Below are positions 41,401 to 52,190 of a stretch of DNA of 64,000 nucleotides, one piece after another. Location: positions 2,675,501-2,739,500 of the forward strand of contig NC_083673.1 in the NCBI RefSeq assembly GCF_030384665.1. Reading direction: 5' to 3'. Position 1 is the stretch's first letter, and the number at the start of each line of letters is the position of its first letter. The notes under the pieces were generated by a model. That model searched no databases, was not told the DNA's origin, and saw only the letters and a program-made list of their open reading frames with translations. Origin of the DNA: Lodderomyces elongisporus. Its lineage: Eukaryota; Ascomycota; Pichiomycetes; Serinales; Debaryomycetaceae. The position numbers were made by a program, and so were the translations under genes.

Positions 41401-43477
41401 TTTTACCAATAAAAGATGCTAATGATTGTAACCACTGGCGATCAATCATTCCATTATCCTGGCTAGCATTTCTGTCAGAGCTCAACCTAATTAAAATTGC
41501 CACAGTTAAATTATCCCAGCCGTAATCATTGAAATATCTTGCTGTTTCAACCACTAAAGTTATCAAATTATCATAACTTTCAATTTGCTGCAATATTGTT
41601 AACAAACAAGGCAATGGATTGGAGAAACAAATCTTAGCAAGTCTTCGCATCATTGGACGAATGTTCTCCTTTGATAACCTCTTTAAAGCATCTTTTGTTG
41701 ACTTTTCTGCTACACTATAAGCAATCTTTATTTGCAAGTTATTCTTCCTTAAGTTATTGTATAGTTCACCATAAACGCTAAACCTATCCTCCAACGGGTA
41801 TATGGCCAAGATTGCAAACGCTTTATCAATAGCAATAGAATTTTCAGTAATCAAGGGCATCACTGGGAAAATATAGTTTCTGAAGTAATGAAATACTTGA
41901 TCTTTATACTGCTCCTCTTGTGCAAAAGATTGCACAACATCACATAGTTTGGAAAAAAGTACAATGTCATCAGAAAGGTTACTGCCAATGAATTTCAAGA
42001 AATCTTGCGAAACTTGCATTAATGTTTCAAAACTGTTGATCAAGGGCAACCCGGATGTCCAATCTTTATAAAAGTAATGAAATCTCTTGTTGCTGTAATC
42101 TTTTTTTGTTGCTGAGTAACGAAGAAAATCAGTATATTTCACTGGTTCAATTGCAACTTTGTTGCCAGTTCTAGCAAAGTAAACACCTTTGGCATGCGTC
42201 AAGTGAGAAACTTCATTATTGTCGTTAAGACTTGTTGTTGTTACACTTTTGTAAAATGGTTCAAGTATTGCACCAAACATTCTGCACAAGCTTACCTTGA
42301 TCTCATTATCAACGTCTGCAAGAAAAGGATATTCTGACAAGATGTATATGGTTGGCCAATATAACCCATTCAAGGCAAATGTTTTCAAAAGTTGGAATTT
42401 TTGGTTCAATGCCAAATTCGTGGCCTTGCGAGACTCGACGACTGGCTTTGTTTTCGATTTTGGTTCTGTACTCGATTCATCTTCATCATCTGCGAGAGGT
42501 GCTGCTAGAGCTAATGCACTAGCCCCTGCTTTGAGCACTTTTTCTTGTACTTTTTCGTCGTATGCGTCTTTAAAGGGCTTCATTCCTTCATCGTTTGGTA
42601 GCAAGTACTTATAAATCGAACCAAAGCTGAGAAATCCCTCTTTGATTAGAATTGTTATGGTTTGCTTAAAAGATTCTGAGAATTCCTTGTCCTTATGCGA
42701 AAGAAACTTTAAAGCGTATATCCTGGTGGCCACGTTGCTACCGCCATCTGATAAATTTTCGAGGGTTGTATTATTACTTTCCTTAATGGGCCACCATTTA
42801 CTTTTGCGCAATAGCAGCACCACGCATTCAGGTTTTATAATGATGAAGTTCGGAAGCACGTCAAGAAGAACGTCTAAACACCTATTGGGATCTAAATCAT
42901 AATGACCTATTAGTTTATCAATCACTTGCAATGCATAGTCTATTTGAAGATCTGTATTATCATTGCTGAAAATGTTGTGCATTTCACTAATCAATTTCGA
43001 AAAACCTTCCGTCTCTTGATATAGGAGGTTAAATTTCCGCTGTGTGTACAAGGAATCTCTTAATCTGGTGTTTAGTGTCCTGGTGAGCACAGCTTTCGGT
43101 ACTAGCTCGCATTCTTTAATAAAATCAGTGCTAATATGAGCTCCTATTGTATCTGGCTTTATGATGTTTTCTTTTTGAACTAGTGTTTGCAAAAGCTCTT
43201 GACTTTTTTCAGAAATCGGAAATGAATTGAGAACTTGGCAAAACATCCTCGCAATGTCATCGTTTTTAATTGCTTGACTAAGGAAATCAACTATATCAGC
43301 CACTTTTAATTTGTTTTCCTCGTACGACAAAACCAATTCCGTGAAAAGAATAACTATTTCATCTTCGCTTTCCTGACTGTTAGACTCGAAAGAGTCTAAT
43401 GCCTCTAGAATCTCTACTCTACCAGATCCATCAAACTCATCTAAAACCTCTTGAGTAAAGTACTGGAAGCTCATCAA
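38456..43477 (-). CDS. THO2: Tho2 subunit of the THO/TREX transcription-export complex
   Basis: The 1673-residue protein is close in length to yeast Tho2 (1597). THO couples transcription elongation to mRNA packaging and export. Conserved parts: a long alpha-helical body, the block SSLYSSFWYLSLGDINYSDS (about residues 884-903) and the C-terminal THO2 domain with MQHCIFPRALHSSFDAVYAA and SLYSSTPAEIESLGFFYADI (about 1010-1075). The last 400 residues are disordered: an Ala/Gly run near 1290, Glu/Lys helices, a Pro-rich stretch of two PPPPPPP runs near 1540, an Asn/Ser region and an RG/RD-rich basic tail (nucleic-acid binding in yeast Tho2). M1 or M2 may start. The largest gene of the window, without introns. 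Confidence 0.9.
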   Translation of the reverse strand: MMSFQYFTQEVLDEFDGSGRVEILEALDSFESNSQESEDEIVILFTELVLSYEENKLKVADIVDFLSQAIKNDDIARMFCQVLNSFPISEKSQELLQTLVQKENIIKPDTIGAHISTDFIKECELVPKAVLTRTLNTRLRDSLYTQRKFNLLYQETEGFSKLISEMHNIFSNDNTDLQIDYALQVIDKLIGHYDLDPNRCLDVLLDVLPNFIIIKPECVVLLLRKSKWWPIKESNNTTLENLSDGGSNVATRIYALKFLSHKDKEFSESFKQTITILIKEGFLSFGSIYKYLLPNDEGMKPFKDAYDEKVQEKVLKAGASALALAAPLADDEDESSTEPKSKTKPVVESRKATNLALNQKFQLLKTFALNGLYWPTIYILSEYPFLADVDNEIKVSLCRMFGAILEPFYKSVTTTSLNDNNEVSHLTHAKGVYFARTGNKVAIEPVKYTDFLRYSATKKDYSNKRFHYFYKDWTSGLPLINSFETLMQVSQDFLKFIGSNLSDDIVLFSKLCDVVQSFAQEEQYKDQVFHYFRNYIFPVMPLITENSIAIDKAFAILAIYPLEDRFSVYGELYNNLRKNNLQIKIAYSVAEKSTKDALKRLSKENIRPMMRRLAKICFSNPLPCLLTILQQIESYDNLITLVVETARYFNDYGWDNLTVAILIRLSSDRNASQDNGMIDRQWLQSLASFIGKICQRYPKAIDIKTILSYLIKSFYAGERTGILVLKEMLSSMGGIQSSSDLTLRQIDMISSGSSLLKMVYRIIDDVRYNRVTSGSHLLECFKALNCTTEVIILLCLILNDLVYDQAENQLKVLASRADDISEVIKLFITLIDFFGNGDSLELMPIEEMTESYGVPVEWAFDLWRTKKHSDDVLNLDEFGSKICPVNFPSSLYSSFWYLSLGDINYSDSLYNGEVEKLESSIRGLRNAITMNARNSDYPKATIEKHRREIDENKVFIQKLPLDKQIHRERNERIDEQLSKLSSNWFCYNNEVNGGEQKEMLVRFMQHCIFPRALHSSFDAVYAARFIFKLHAVKVANYSLIGCLDVLFNSEGLFGSLYSSTPAEIESLGFFYADILKTLAELRVEQKKFEDFKLYDFDEFRNSVYKYHSTIVDAIEQSLTTPDYMSRNNAILFLKGLLSVFPIVEDHGEKVVRLVELILASDSRDDIKLSSGALLGHIKAKATTWIPIYDFIPMSDEAKQNIIKDKKIAREKEEAERKKIEERILREKREKIAKEEVLKKNSTIDYNSMSTQPNRPISRATTIDSKSKYAEYAPVARVKADKDSATGAATGAAAGVGALSAISTNGGETKHTNGIGAPTIKEDTPQSDSSKTKEKIDIKTRLLQLKEQDRQRRSQSPVGEISDNVGEQMEEEKISEIKDFGANLLLSENVKNDVNGGNKSEKNNTIAKSSNESIDTDATPTVSAVTENTDENSLKINEEEKDKLKEEEEGEREGEKEEKSRQKIPSRPHIRPRAPSRPQSRASNESDTKPIGPARRAPLPPQERLLGKDSRAQSSSREVRESRGKYQSSASSFGHQNDYLIPPPPPPIPPPPPPPTSFPTQSTGSNRNHNNNNYNNDGDSQANSRRSNFNSGYNRHNNGSKSNNNSNDRDQPSLTGGRTRSYDGRRDNRGRDKEQGDTIAANRGGHLQDRKRRADDYGGRDRERSRGSYKRGRY

Positions 43478-44405
43478 TGGCGTAAAGCAAAATTTGCTAA
43501 TTGTAATCGTAAATCGCTGTTGTGAATTGTGGGAGTACGAGTTACTTTATAACAATGGTAAATATTGCAAATGGTATTCTATAGATGAAGCCGTTCTGAG
43601 TCTAGATTATTGTTTCTGAGTTTTATTTTCCTTTGGTTTTTTTTTTTTGTTCTCTCTTTTCCTTTTTCCACATCAAAATATGCAAGCGCGTGAAGCTATC
43701 GCTGCTACTTTGTTTTGTCCTCACTTGTCCTGACTTGTGTTTAGTTTATTTCAACTTTTTATGGATCTCTACAAAATGTGAATGTCATGTATGATACAAA
43801 GCATATATCTGTTATGTCTACCATTAATTAATTTCTAAAAATCCTCAAATGTGAATGTGAAACTATAAGCATCCCTGGGCGCCAATTGAAAGTACAGCGT
43901 GAAAGGGTAATCATCAAATTTAATGTTACTCCACTATATAATTGGGGCCAATGCAAAATATACCATGGCAATTGACCAAGCAATAGAGAGATTTACATGA
44001 ATTCAATTTGGTTACAATCTGATTTACCCTTCAGAGCCCTCCCACTATAGTATATCTTCTTCTGTGCCGCCCTACCCCTTCTACCCAAAATAAAGAAAAA
44101 CTAAAAACAAAAAAATAAAAAATAAAAAATAGAAAATAAATAAAAGGAGAAGAAAAGCTAAGGATTCTATTAATATGTATACAATTCTTGGGTGAGGGAG
44201 GAGATGAAGAAACAGTAAGAAAGGGAAAGAGAAGGATCGGCTTGATTAAACTGAGTTTTTAAAAACTATTACTAAAAAAAAAAATTGGGTTTGGCACTTT
44301 CCAACCCGGTTGTTTTACTAAGTCCTTGTAATCAATTATCCATCTTTCTATTTACTAAAAAGTTCATTACATCTTAAGCCACTCCTTAATAGAGTTTGAA
44401 ATAAA

Positions 44406-44480
<75 letters not shown>

Positions 44481-45275
44481 GATGTTCTTTTTTTTTTCTT
44501 TTTTGGGTTCTTAGACTCATTAAAAGTCTTTGGTTAAGACATATTAAAAATGTTCATCGACGTTCCACTTGAACGTACCTATTAAAACAGTTTACTCGTG
44601 GTTTCCACTCTGACTACTCAACAACATTATTGTCGCTCATCAATGGTTCTCGATCCACTCAAGCAAAACTGTTACGTGATCAACTGACTTGACAGCCCTA
44701 TATTTGGCAAGAACTAGCCTTGCGAAAATTATGAGAATATGAAAACATACAGTTCTACAAGGCAACAACGCTATAACTTTGCAATCCCAGCTGTTGTGAT
44801 GACGTGTGAAACTTAAGTTTTGATCATCTTTTGGCAATTTTTTTTGAACTGGTGTGCATTATGTTGTTTCGTTTAGCTAATCAAAAACATTGGATAAAGG
44901 TACACTCGAATTGAGTGGTATTTTAATTGTTTCTCAAAAGATCTGTGTACCAACAAAGCATGCGATCACACGTTAATATGGCTCAACCGATATATATGGC
45001 AAACGTGTGCTAGTGTCGTACGAAATCTGGTAAATACCATGCGTGCAACAAATATGCACTGTAATGATACACGTGACAACATACATAGGTAAATATATGT
45101 ATATACACATATACTAATAAACTGGTAAAAGAAGAAGAAGAATCAAGGGGAAGAAAAGTTGAATTTATGACAAAGATGAATAAAAAGAATATTTGACAAT
45201 TTTACAGCTCTTTGATAATGTAGATGCATAGTGCATTGTCTTCTATATCCTAGCGCAAATCCTAACAAGAAAAAG
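43478..45275. other. THO2 upstream spacer
   Basis: About 1.8 kb without a gene. Holds A-rich repeats near 44100 and the (TTG)25 tract. The part at 44560-45060 has ordinary complexity but no open frame of note and no recognised terminal repeats. Confidence 0.55.
44407..44481. repeat. (TTG)25 microsatellite
   Basis: Twenty-five uninterrupted TTG triplets in the spacer between THO2 and the tRNA gene, followed by a T-run. Confidence 0.95.
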
Positions 45276-45347
45276 TCCCAGATAGTTTAGTGGCTAGAAT
45301 TACCGCTTGTCGCGTGGTAGACCAGGGTTCAATTCCCTGTCTGGGAG
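45276..45347 (+). tRNA. tRNA-Asp (anticodon GTC)
   Basis: A 72-nt cloverleaf: the seven-pair acceptor TCCCAGA/TCTGGGA with discriminator G, a D arm beginning GTTTAGTGG (A box), the anticodon stem ACCGC/GTGGT around loop TTGTCGC with anticodon GTC, and a T arm CCAGGGTTCAATTCCCTG (B box). The overall pattern follows yeast tRNA-Asp. No intron. It lies alone between THO2 and the poly-Q gene. Confidence 0.97.
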
Positions 45348-45348
45348 A

Positions 45349-45356
45349 TTTTTTTT
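45349..45356 (+). terminator. RNA polymerase III T-run terminator
   Basis: Eight T residues begin one base after the mature 3' end of tRNA-Asp, the standard pol III stop signal. Confidence 0.9.
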
Positions 45357-46365
45357 ACATATATCGTTTTGTGAAAACAACATCAAATATCTTTATGCTT
45401 AAAAAAAAATTTAGGCTCTACTTTATTTTTTTTTTATTCAAAAAAAAAGAGAAACGAATCAACTTGCAATTCCATTTTTTTGACTCAGAGTGTTATTCGA
45501 GAAACCATTTAGATCATAACAGATAACTTTCAGGTTCAATGTTGAATGACTTATATATTTGGCTGTGTATAAAAATTGAAAGTTGGTTTATTTTGGATAT
45601 TTTGTTTTTTATGTTTGGAATCGAGAAGAAAAAATCAATTTCAAATTTTTTTGGGATGATTTTATTCTAAAAAAATACTCTGTTGTTGCAAACTGCTTTA
45701 GCCAAGCTATAATAAATATATAAAGTTGTAAAAACTAGAAATATAGAAAGGGGATTGATATATACAAAAGAAGGGCTGTTCTATTCATGCTTTGATCAAC
45801 ATCCTTGGCAGTTAATAAGTGTATTATTTTGATTATTTCAGCTAAAGAATTATTTACAAAAAATTTAGCTGATATACAGTAAATATCCTGTTTGCCACTT
45901 ATCCAGTCGTAAGCGATGATATTGGCTCGGCCGAGTGAGTTTGTGTTCATAAGGAATTGTTGCTTTTTTTTTTTCTCTCTTTCTCTCTCTCCCCCCCCCT
46001 TCTCTTAGCCACACTCACGCTCACGCTCACACCCACACCTGAATGAAAAAACATTTTTTATTTACCAAGATGATTTAGATAATGAGCGCAAAAAAAAATT
46101 TAAAGGCAAAGAACACAAAATGTATACATGATTGGAGCTATGCTTGTTAATTCACTCTATGCTAGAAAATGGGTATATAAAACAAGAGGTTGATACTAAA
46201 TAATTATAAACATCTAAAAGTGATTCTGATGAACTGAATATATAAGCAAGAAATAAAAAAGTATTAAATAATATTTTTCATCACTTGACCCTACCTTCTT
46301 TTTTTTTGATACATTTTTCTATCCTTTTTATACTCTCACGGGTAAAAGATTTTCTTGTCACTTTA
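45357..46365. other. Spacer between tRNA-Asp and poly-Q gene
   Basis: About 1 kb. A 71-codon minus frame (45735-45950) lies in sequence of ordinary complexity but resembles nothing I know. CT/C runs at 45972-46002 and CACGCT repeats at 46012-46036. Confidence 0.5.
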
Positions 46366-47605
46366 TCAATCCTTGTTTCCCGAGAGGATATCATGCGGGT
46401 ACCGCCCCACATTCAGTTGTTGTCGTGAATGACCCTGGGTTGGTGGATTTGCATCAGATGCAACCTTTTCTGTACCACCTTCATAGTTGATAGTGGCATC
46501 CATCGACAGATCAGCATCATCAGCATCCTCTCCTACATCTCCGGCATCTCCGGCACCTCCAGCATCGTCATTGTTCTCTTCTGTCTTGGCTTCCACAACT
46601 TCCATTCGAGAATCTTTAAATTCTTGGTCAGCCTTGATATGGTCCTTCTCCTTATTTTCCTCACCCTCCTTCTTGCGCTTCCGTTCATCATCATCATCAT
46701 CATCATCATCTTCTTGTTCTTGTGAAGCAGGAGCCGGATTTTCAAATTTAAATGCTGGTTGAAGGATATTAGATGCACTATTTCCGCCAACGGATTCACC
46801 ATAAGACAGAGGTTTACGGCGTTTTGTAGAAGGTGGCTGTGAGCTTTTAATAATGCTTGCCGATGACGATTCTAAACCTCCTCCCCCTCCTCTTCGAGTT
46901 CCAGTTCTGGTTCCAGTTCCGGTTCCGGTTCCAGTTCCAGTTCCAGTTCCGGATCTTGTTCCTTCCATTTCTTCTTCGGGCCTCCAATGATGAAATTGGA
47001 TAATATGCTGAAACGAGGTCATAGATTCTTGCAGTGGTTGCACTGACAGCTTGCTTTGCTTGTGTAGTGGCTGGGCTGGTATTGGGTTTACTTGTATTGT
47101 GGTAGTTGTACCTAGAGGTGATTGCAATAGCTGCTTCTGTTGGTTTTGATGACCTCCAGCCGAGTCTAATGTATTTAAATCACTAAAGAATGCTTGAGAG
47201 CCCTGACGTGCTTTGCGCAGTTTCGAAAAAGGTGTCGATGATGCAACTCCGGCAACATTTGTTGGCATGGAGCTATGGCGTTGGTGACCCTTTGCACGCC
47301 GCGCCGGAGATCCAGCTCCAACTTGAGACCCTGACCCAAATTCCGAGAGTTTTGGACGTCGAAACGGAGCTGTTGGTGTAGCCAAATTGGCTACAGCTGC
47401 TGCTCCTATCTTGGCAGGAGACATTGGCCTCTTGCTTTTCGTTGCACTTGTTAAATGAGTACCCTGGTTCCCACCATTACCACCACCAAATTTAAACCCA
47501 CTTGGAAAGTTTGGATTGGCATTAAAAGGGTCCCGTTGAGGTTGAGTTGTGCCAACTTGTCTTTGTGCTACAATGTACGGCGATGGTTGAAGACCTTGTG
47601 CCGCT

Positions 47606-47652
<47 letters not shown>

Positions 47653-48360
47653 TTGTGCTTGTGCTTGAAGTTCCTGTTGTCTCTGTCTCTGTGTCTCTTG
47701 TATGATTTGTAGTTGTTGCTCCTGCAGTAGTGGTGTCTGCATAGATTGCAAGTTTTGATGTTGCAAGGTCAATTGTGATTGCTGTTTCGATATAAATGGT
47801 AAAAGCTGCAGTGTGGGATTCGACAGCTCTAGAGGTACCTGACTCATTGATAAAGAATTTCCAACACACAATTGTGGAATCAAATGTGTAGGTATTTGGG
47901 CTTGCACGGCATGTTGAATGATACTCAAGTTTCGGCCTGCGATTTCAGCTTTGTAGTATTCTTGCTTTGTGCGTTCTTGTTCGGTTCTTAGCTTCATTGT
48001 TTCGATAAATGCTTTTTCCGAGTATGGGAACAGACTAACGTTGGGGCCCAATAGATTCAAGAGACCTGGGTCTGTGATTCGTTTCCCAGGTGGTGATGAT
48101 GATGATGATGGTTCAGTTGGGTTAGACGATCTTTGGATGGACTCATTGAGTACTGAAAGGGAAGGAATGGATGTTTGGGAATGAGAATGGGGGTGGACCT
48201 GGACCTGGACCTGAGCATGGGCCTGGGACGCTCTATCTGGTGCAGAAATCTCCTCTGCTGCGCGTGACGATGCCATGTTATAGGGTAGACTAGTGCGGAA
48301 CTGCAGGTGAAGTCCGCTCGAACCTTCATTCTGATGCAATTGATGTGGAGTTGGTTGAGG

Positions 48361-48442
<82 letters not shown>

Positions 48443-48525
48443 GAAGAAGATGAAGATGAGGAGGCATAGCTCTCTGTTTTTTGTTCTTTGAAGGAAACGG
48501 TGGCGCGATCATCTTTCGAGGACAT
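46366..48525 (-). CDS. Poly-Q, low-complexity protein of unknown function
   Basis: The 719-residue product starts MSSKDDRATVSFKEQ, then Ser8 and 27 Gln from a pure CAA tract (48361-48441). A conserved-looking helical core (about residues 150-215) reads GKRITDPGLLNLLGPNVSLF, then EKAFIETMKLRTEQERTKQE and IQAQ/QIPTHLIPQLCVGN. After that come an (AQ)n run near 287-308, SKRPMSPAKI and FRRPKLSEFGSG (possible CDK-type S/TP sites), a patch SMTSFQHIIQFHHWRPEEE (about 523-541), (GT)n, and an acidic Asp/Glu C-terminus with (GDAGD) repeats. The core and the FHHW patch recall a fungal family that may include Saccharomyces Bop3, but I cannot confirm this. Gln-rich low complexity suggests a nuclear or regulatory role (inference). 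Confidence 0.82.
48361..48441 (-). repeat. (CAA)27 coding tract (poly-Q)
   Basis: Twenty-seven identical CAA codons read on the minus strand. Absence of any CAG or other interruption implies recent slippage expansion rather than old selected poly-Q. Confidence 0.95.
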
Positions 48526-49349
48526 GGCTTTGTCTTAAAGCAAACGTTCAATATTGTTTCAAGAGCAATTAAACTGCCAAGTCTCTTTAGACGATGGTTT
48601 GTGAGAACGAGTACAATGACAAGTTAAAGGACAAAAGCAACGGTGGAAGATGATGAATGGAAAAGAGAGGAAAGAGAGAAAAGGGGAAAATGGTGGGTGT
48701 AATGGTCCTCTTGTTCCTAGCTTGCTTCTTTTGAGCGATGTTATTTGTAGTAAATGCCTTGGATCTGAATGTAAACTTTTATCTTTTTTTTCTTTTTTAT
48801 CTATTTTGTTTCTCTTCTTTAATGGAATCCACTTCTAGAGTGACAAGTGTAGTGACAAGTGTAGTGACAAGTGTATTGCAAAGTGTATTGTTTGTTTATT
48901 GCTTTTTTTCAGTTGGTATTTTGCTAGACCCCACCTCTCTCAAGGCATCATCATGAGTATCAACCAGTTTCACGTTCTTTTATCTCTAAAGTAATTCTCG
49001 AAAAAAAAAACAGAAAAAATAAAGAGATAGAAAGAAAGGAATATTAATCTGTAAAGTGTAACAAAAGACACAGGTTGGTGTATAATAATAGTGTTGTGTA
49101 ATCTGTTGAGAATATAAAGTGTATCTGAAATTCAATCTGTAGACGCAACTTTCGAAAAAAATACATGTTAAAAAAAAAAATAATAAAAAGAATAATTATA
49201 AATGAATTTAAATATATATTTATAGAAAGAAAACAGGTTGTGAAATTAGGATTCTGGATCTTTGGAATTTGGAAATTTTGATTCTTTTTTTGAATCTTTT
49301 TTGAATCTTTTTCTTTTCTTCCGATTTTGAGTGTACCTAATTTTTAGAG

Positions 49350-49469
49350 TTACTGTTATTGTTACTGTTATTGTTACTGTTATTGTTACTGTTATTGTTA
49401 CTGTTATTGTTACTGTTATTGTTACTGTTATTGTTACTGTTATTGTTACTGTTATTGTTACTGTTATTG
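49350..49469. repeat. 12-bp minisatellite TTACTGTTATTG, ten perfect units
   Basis: Ten identical dodecamers in tandem, followed by related TTATTG and then a GATGTTT heptamer array to about 49516. Confidence 0.95.
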
Positions 49470-51006
49470 TTATTGTTGATGTTTGATGTTTGATGTTTGA
49501 TGTTTGATGCTTGATGATGTTGTTACTACTATCATAATGTGGTTTGCCGACTTAACAAGGATTATAGATCATCTACTCCAAGGCCTATATTGTGTTTCTC
49601 AGTGTATGATGTGTGTAGAAAAAGTATTTGTAGGATTTATGTTGCTGTGTTGTGTAAGCGCACATCACCTATATGTATATGTATACATATATATATATAT
49701 ATATATGTATGCAATGCAAGTAATTAAATGAATCTAGTTTTGTGTAATGTTTATGTTTATTTGTGTGTGTTTATTTTTATTTTTGTGTTTGTTCTCGTTT
49801 AATTTTAAAAGGGGGGGGAGAAGGAGAAGGAGAAGGAGAAGGAGAAGGAAAAGGAAAGAGAAGAAAAGAGGTTTGTTCTCTCAAAGTAGAATTTAAAGAG
49901 AGAGAGAGAGAGAGGTAGATAGACAGATAGACAGACAGACAGACAGAAAAGAAGAAAAAAAAGGGCTAGACATACTTAGTAGAAGACTAAAAAAAAAAAA
50001 AGAAATATGTAGATTATGCCTACATAAGATATATACGGAAGAACTCTCCATAGTTCAGTTGAATCTCAATGGGCCATACGGATATTGTACATAGATCAAA
50101 AAGCCATGAAACAAAAGCTTATTCGAAAACAAAACAATAAACAGTAAAAAAAAAATAGAACAATCATTGAAGGAAATCCTGGTCTATTACACCATTTGTT
50201 TCTCGCCCTTAAGGAAGCTGTTCTAGAGAAAGAGGCATTATGTTGAATTGCAATACTCAACAGTGTGTTTATGTTGGTTTGTGTTGGTTTGCACAAGTCT
50301 AGATCTATCTTAGATAGCAAAAATAGGTGATGATGATGGTGGTGATGGTGTTCACAGTAAAACAGTAGTTATCAATATACTAGAGGTATACTATAACGAG
50401 CATAAATAAAATAAAAAATAAATTAATAAATAAAATAAATAAATAAATAAAATAAAAAATAAATACAAAGAGAGATCCCATACTTTCCTGATCTTGCACT
50501 TTCTTTACTGTTTTCGGAACTCGAGGGTTTCCCTCTTCTTTCTTTCTTAAACTTTAAAATTACATTTTCCATTACAACGTATTGTATTCTTCTCTTTGAG
50601 TTACACCCCCCCTTTTTTTTTCCTTCTTTTGTTCTACATTTTCAATTCGAGAAAAGTCTTTAGTACCAATCTTGCTTTTCTTGTTCTGTACTTTACATCT
50701 AATATGCTACTTAAACCACTTTGTTCGTAAAAACAACAAAGAATATAGAGTAAAGAAGAATAGAGAGTAAATAATAAAAAAAAAAGACAAAATATGTTTA
50801 TCATATTGGTGTGAATTTGAAGGAGTTGCGATGCTATGTCAAGCGACGCTACCAATTAGTACTAGCACAAATTCCATTTTTTGTTAGTTTAATCTTTCAT
50901 CTCTTGTTGAGGCGTACTCAGTACTTATACACAATAAACAACAACAATCCATGGGAGAATGATTTCTGTATGCCAGTATATACCAGTTTTTTATCTCATC
51001 TCCCTT

Positions 51007-51026
51007 CCCCCCCCCCCCCCCCCCCC
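51007..51026. repeat. C20 homopolymer
   Basis: Twenty consecutive C followed by a CA dinucleotide tract. Long C runs are rare in such A/T-rich DNA; length may be affected by sequencing error. Confidence 0.8.
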
Positions 51027-52190
51027 ACACACACACAATCTCCCAATCTCTTTGCAATGTATTTGAAATGTACTTGAAATCTGTTTATGGACAATTAATG
51101 GCCCAAACAGGATTAAAGAACATTGCAAATGTCTTTGACCTTGACTTTTTCTTAGTGAGATGATGAAAAGAAAACACACAACAAACAAAAAAAGAATAAA
51201 GATGTATGAAAACTTTTATTATAAAGTCTAATGAACCTTTAATTTAGAAAAATTGTAATTTTTTTTTTCTTTATTGCTAGCACCATTGAAGTTGTTGTTG
51301 AAGGTGTTGAAGTTGTTGAAGTTGTTGGAGTTGTTGAAGTTGTTGGAGTTGTTGTTGAAGGTGTTGATTTTGATTTTGGTTGCAAAACAAAAAGTTTCCA
51401 GTATTTGGCACGCTGTCCAAAACCCAGTGCTACATTGTGTCGGACACGTATGAACTTTGACATAAATAATTGCGCTACAATAATACTCTTTATTTTTTTC
51501 TCCCCTTCCTTTACTCATCATCATCATCATCATCACTACTACTAATATTTATTACCATTATAAATATTTTTCTTCGAGCATGAGTCGATCCACCTAACCT
51601 CACACCTCACACCTCACACAACCCCCTCCGAAAAATAAAATAAAATTATATATTAACACAACGTCACCGACATCCTCATAAACATAAAAGATTATTGGAC
51701 CAGAAAAGGACATAAAAGGGATCAAAAAAAAAGGGACCTTGAGCAGAAATAAAGATCATTCTTGTACATAGTTTAGGAACATCAATAAACCAGTCACCAA
51801 TAAACAAAATAAGGAGATTAAAAAAGGGAAATTAAGAAAACGAAAAACAAAACAAAACAAAAAAACAAAACAACGAAAAAACGAAAAAAACGAAAAAAAA
51901 ACAAAACAAAAGTGAGAACGGCATTAGTAGCATTTAGCATCCAACAACAAAATAGGAAACAAACCAACCATATTTATTGGTACACACACATATAAGATAC
52001 AGTTCTTTCCAATCTTTCTTTTGCATTCCACTTTTTACTTTTTACTTTTTACTTGTTATTTCTTTCTTTCTTTCTTTCCTTCATTCATTGCATATTTATT
52101 ATTTACCAATCTAAATTTTTTTTTCCCACTTTCATCTATTTCATATTTATTTTATTTTTGTTCTTTTGTTTTTCTTTTTCCTTCTAAAAT

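Larger units (their letters stand above)
48526..52190. other. 3.7-kb gene-free spacer between poly-Q gene and RUD3
   Basis: Divergent spacer without a supported gene. Contains GTAGTGACAAGT repeats (48837-48880), the 12-mer minisatellite at 49350, GATGTTT repeats (49478-49516), GGAGAA repeats (49816-49852), GACAGATA/GACA repeats (49921-49947), a C20 run (51007-51026), GTTGTTGAA repeats (51288-51365) and A-rich CAAAA runs just upstream of RUD3. Confidence 0.65.

Noticed and set aside
44560..45110. Possible solo LTR upstream of tRNA-Asp
   Set aside because: LTRs often lie near tRNA genes, but I found no TG...CA terminal pair, target duplication or primer-binding site.
45735..45950. 71-residue minus frame near tRNA-Asp
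   Set aside because: Composition is plausible but there is no recognised homologue, and the frame could occur by chance.
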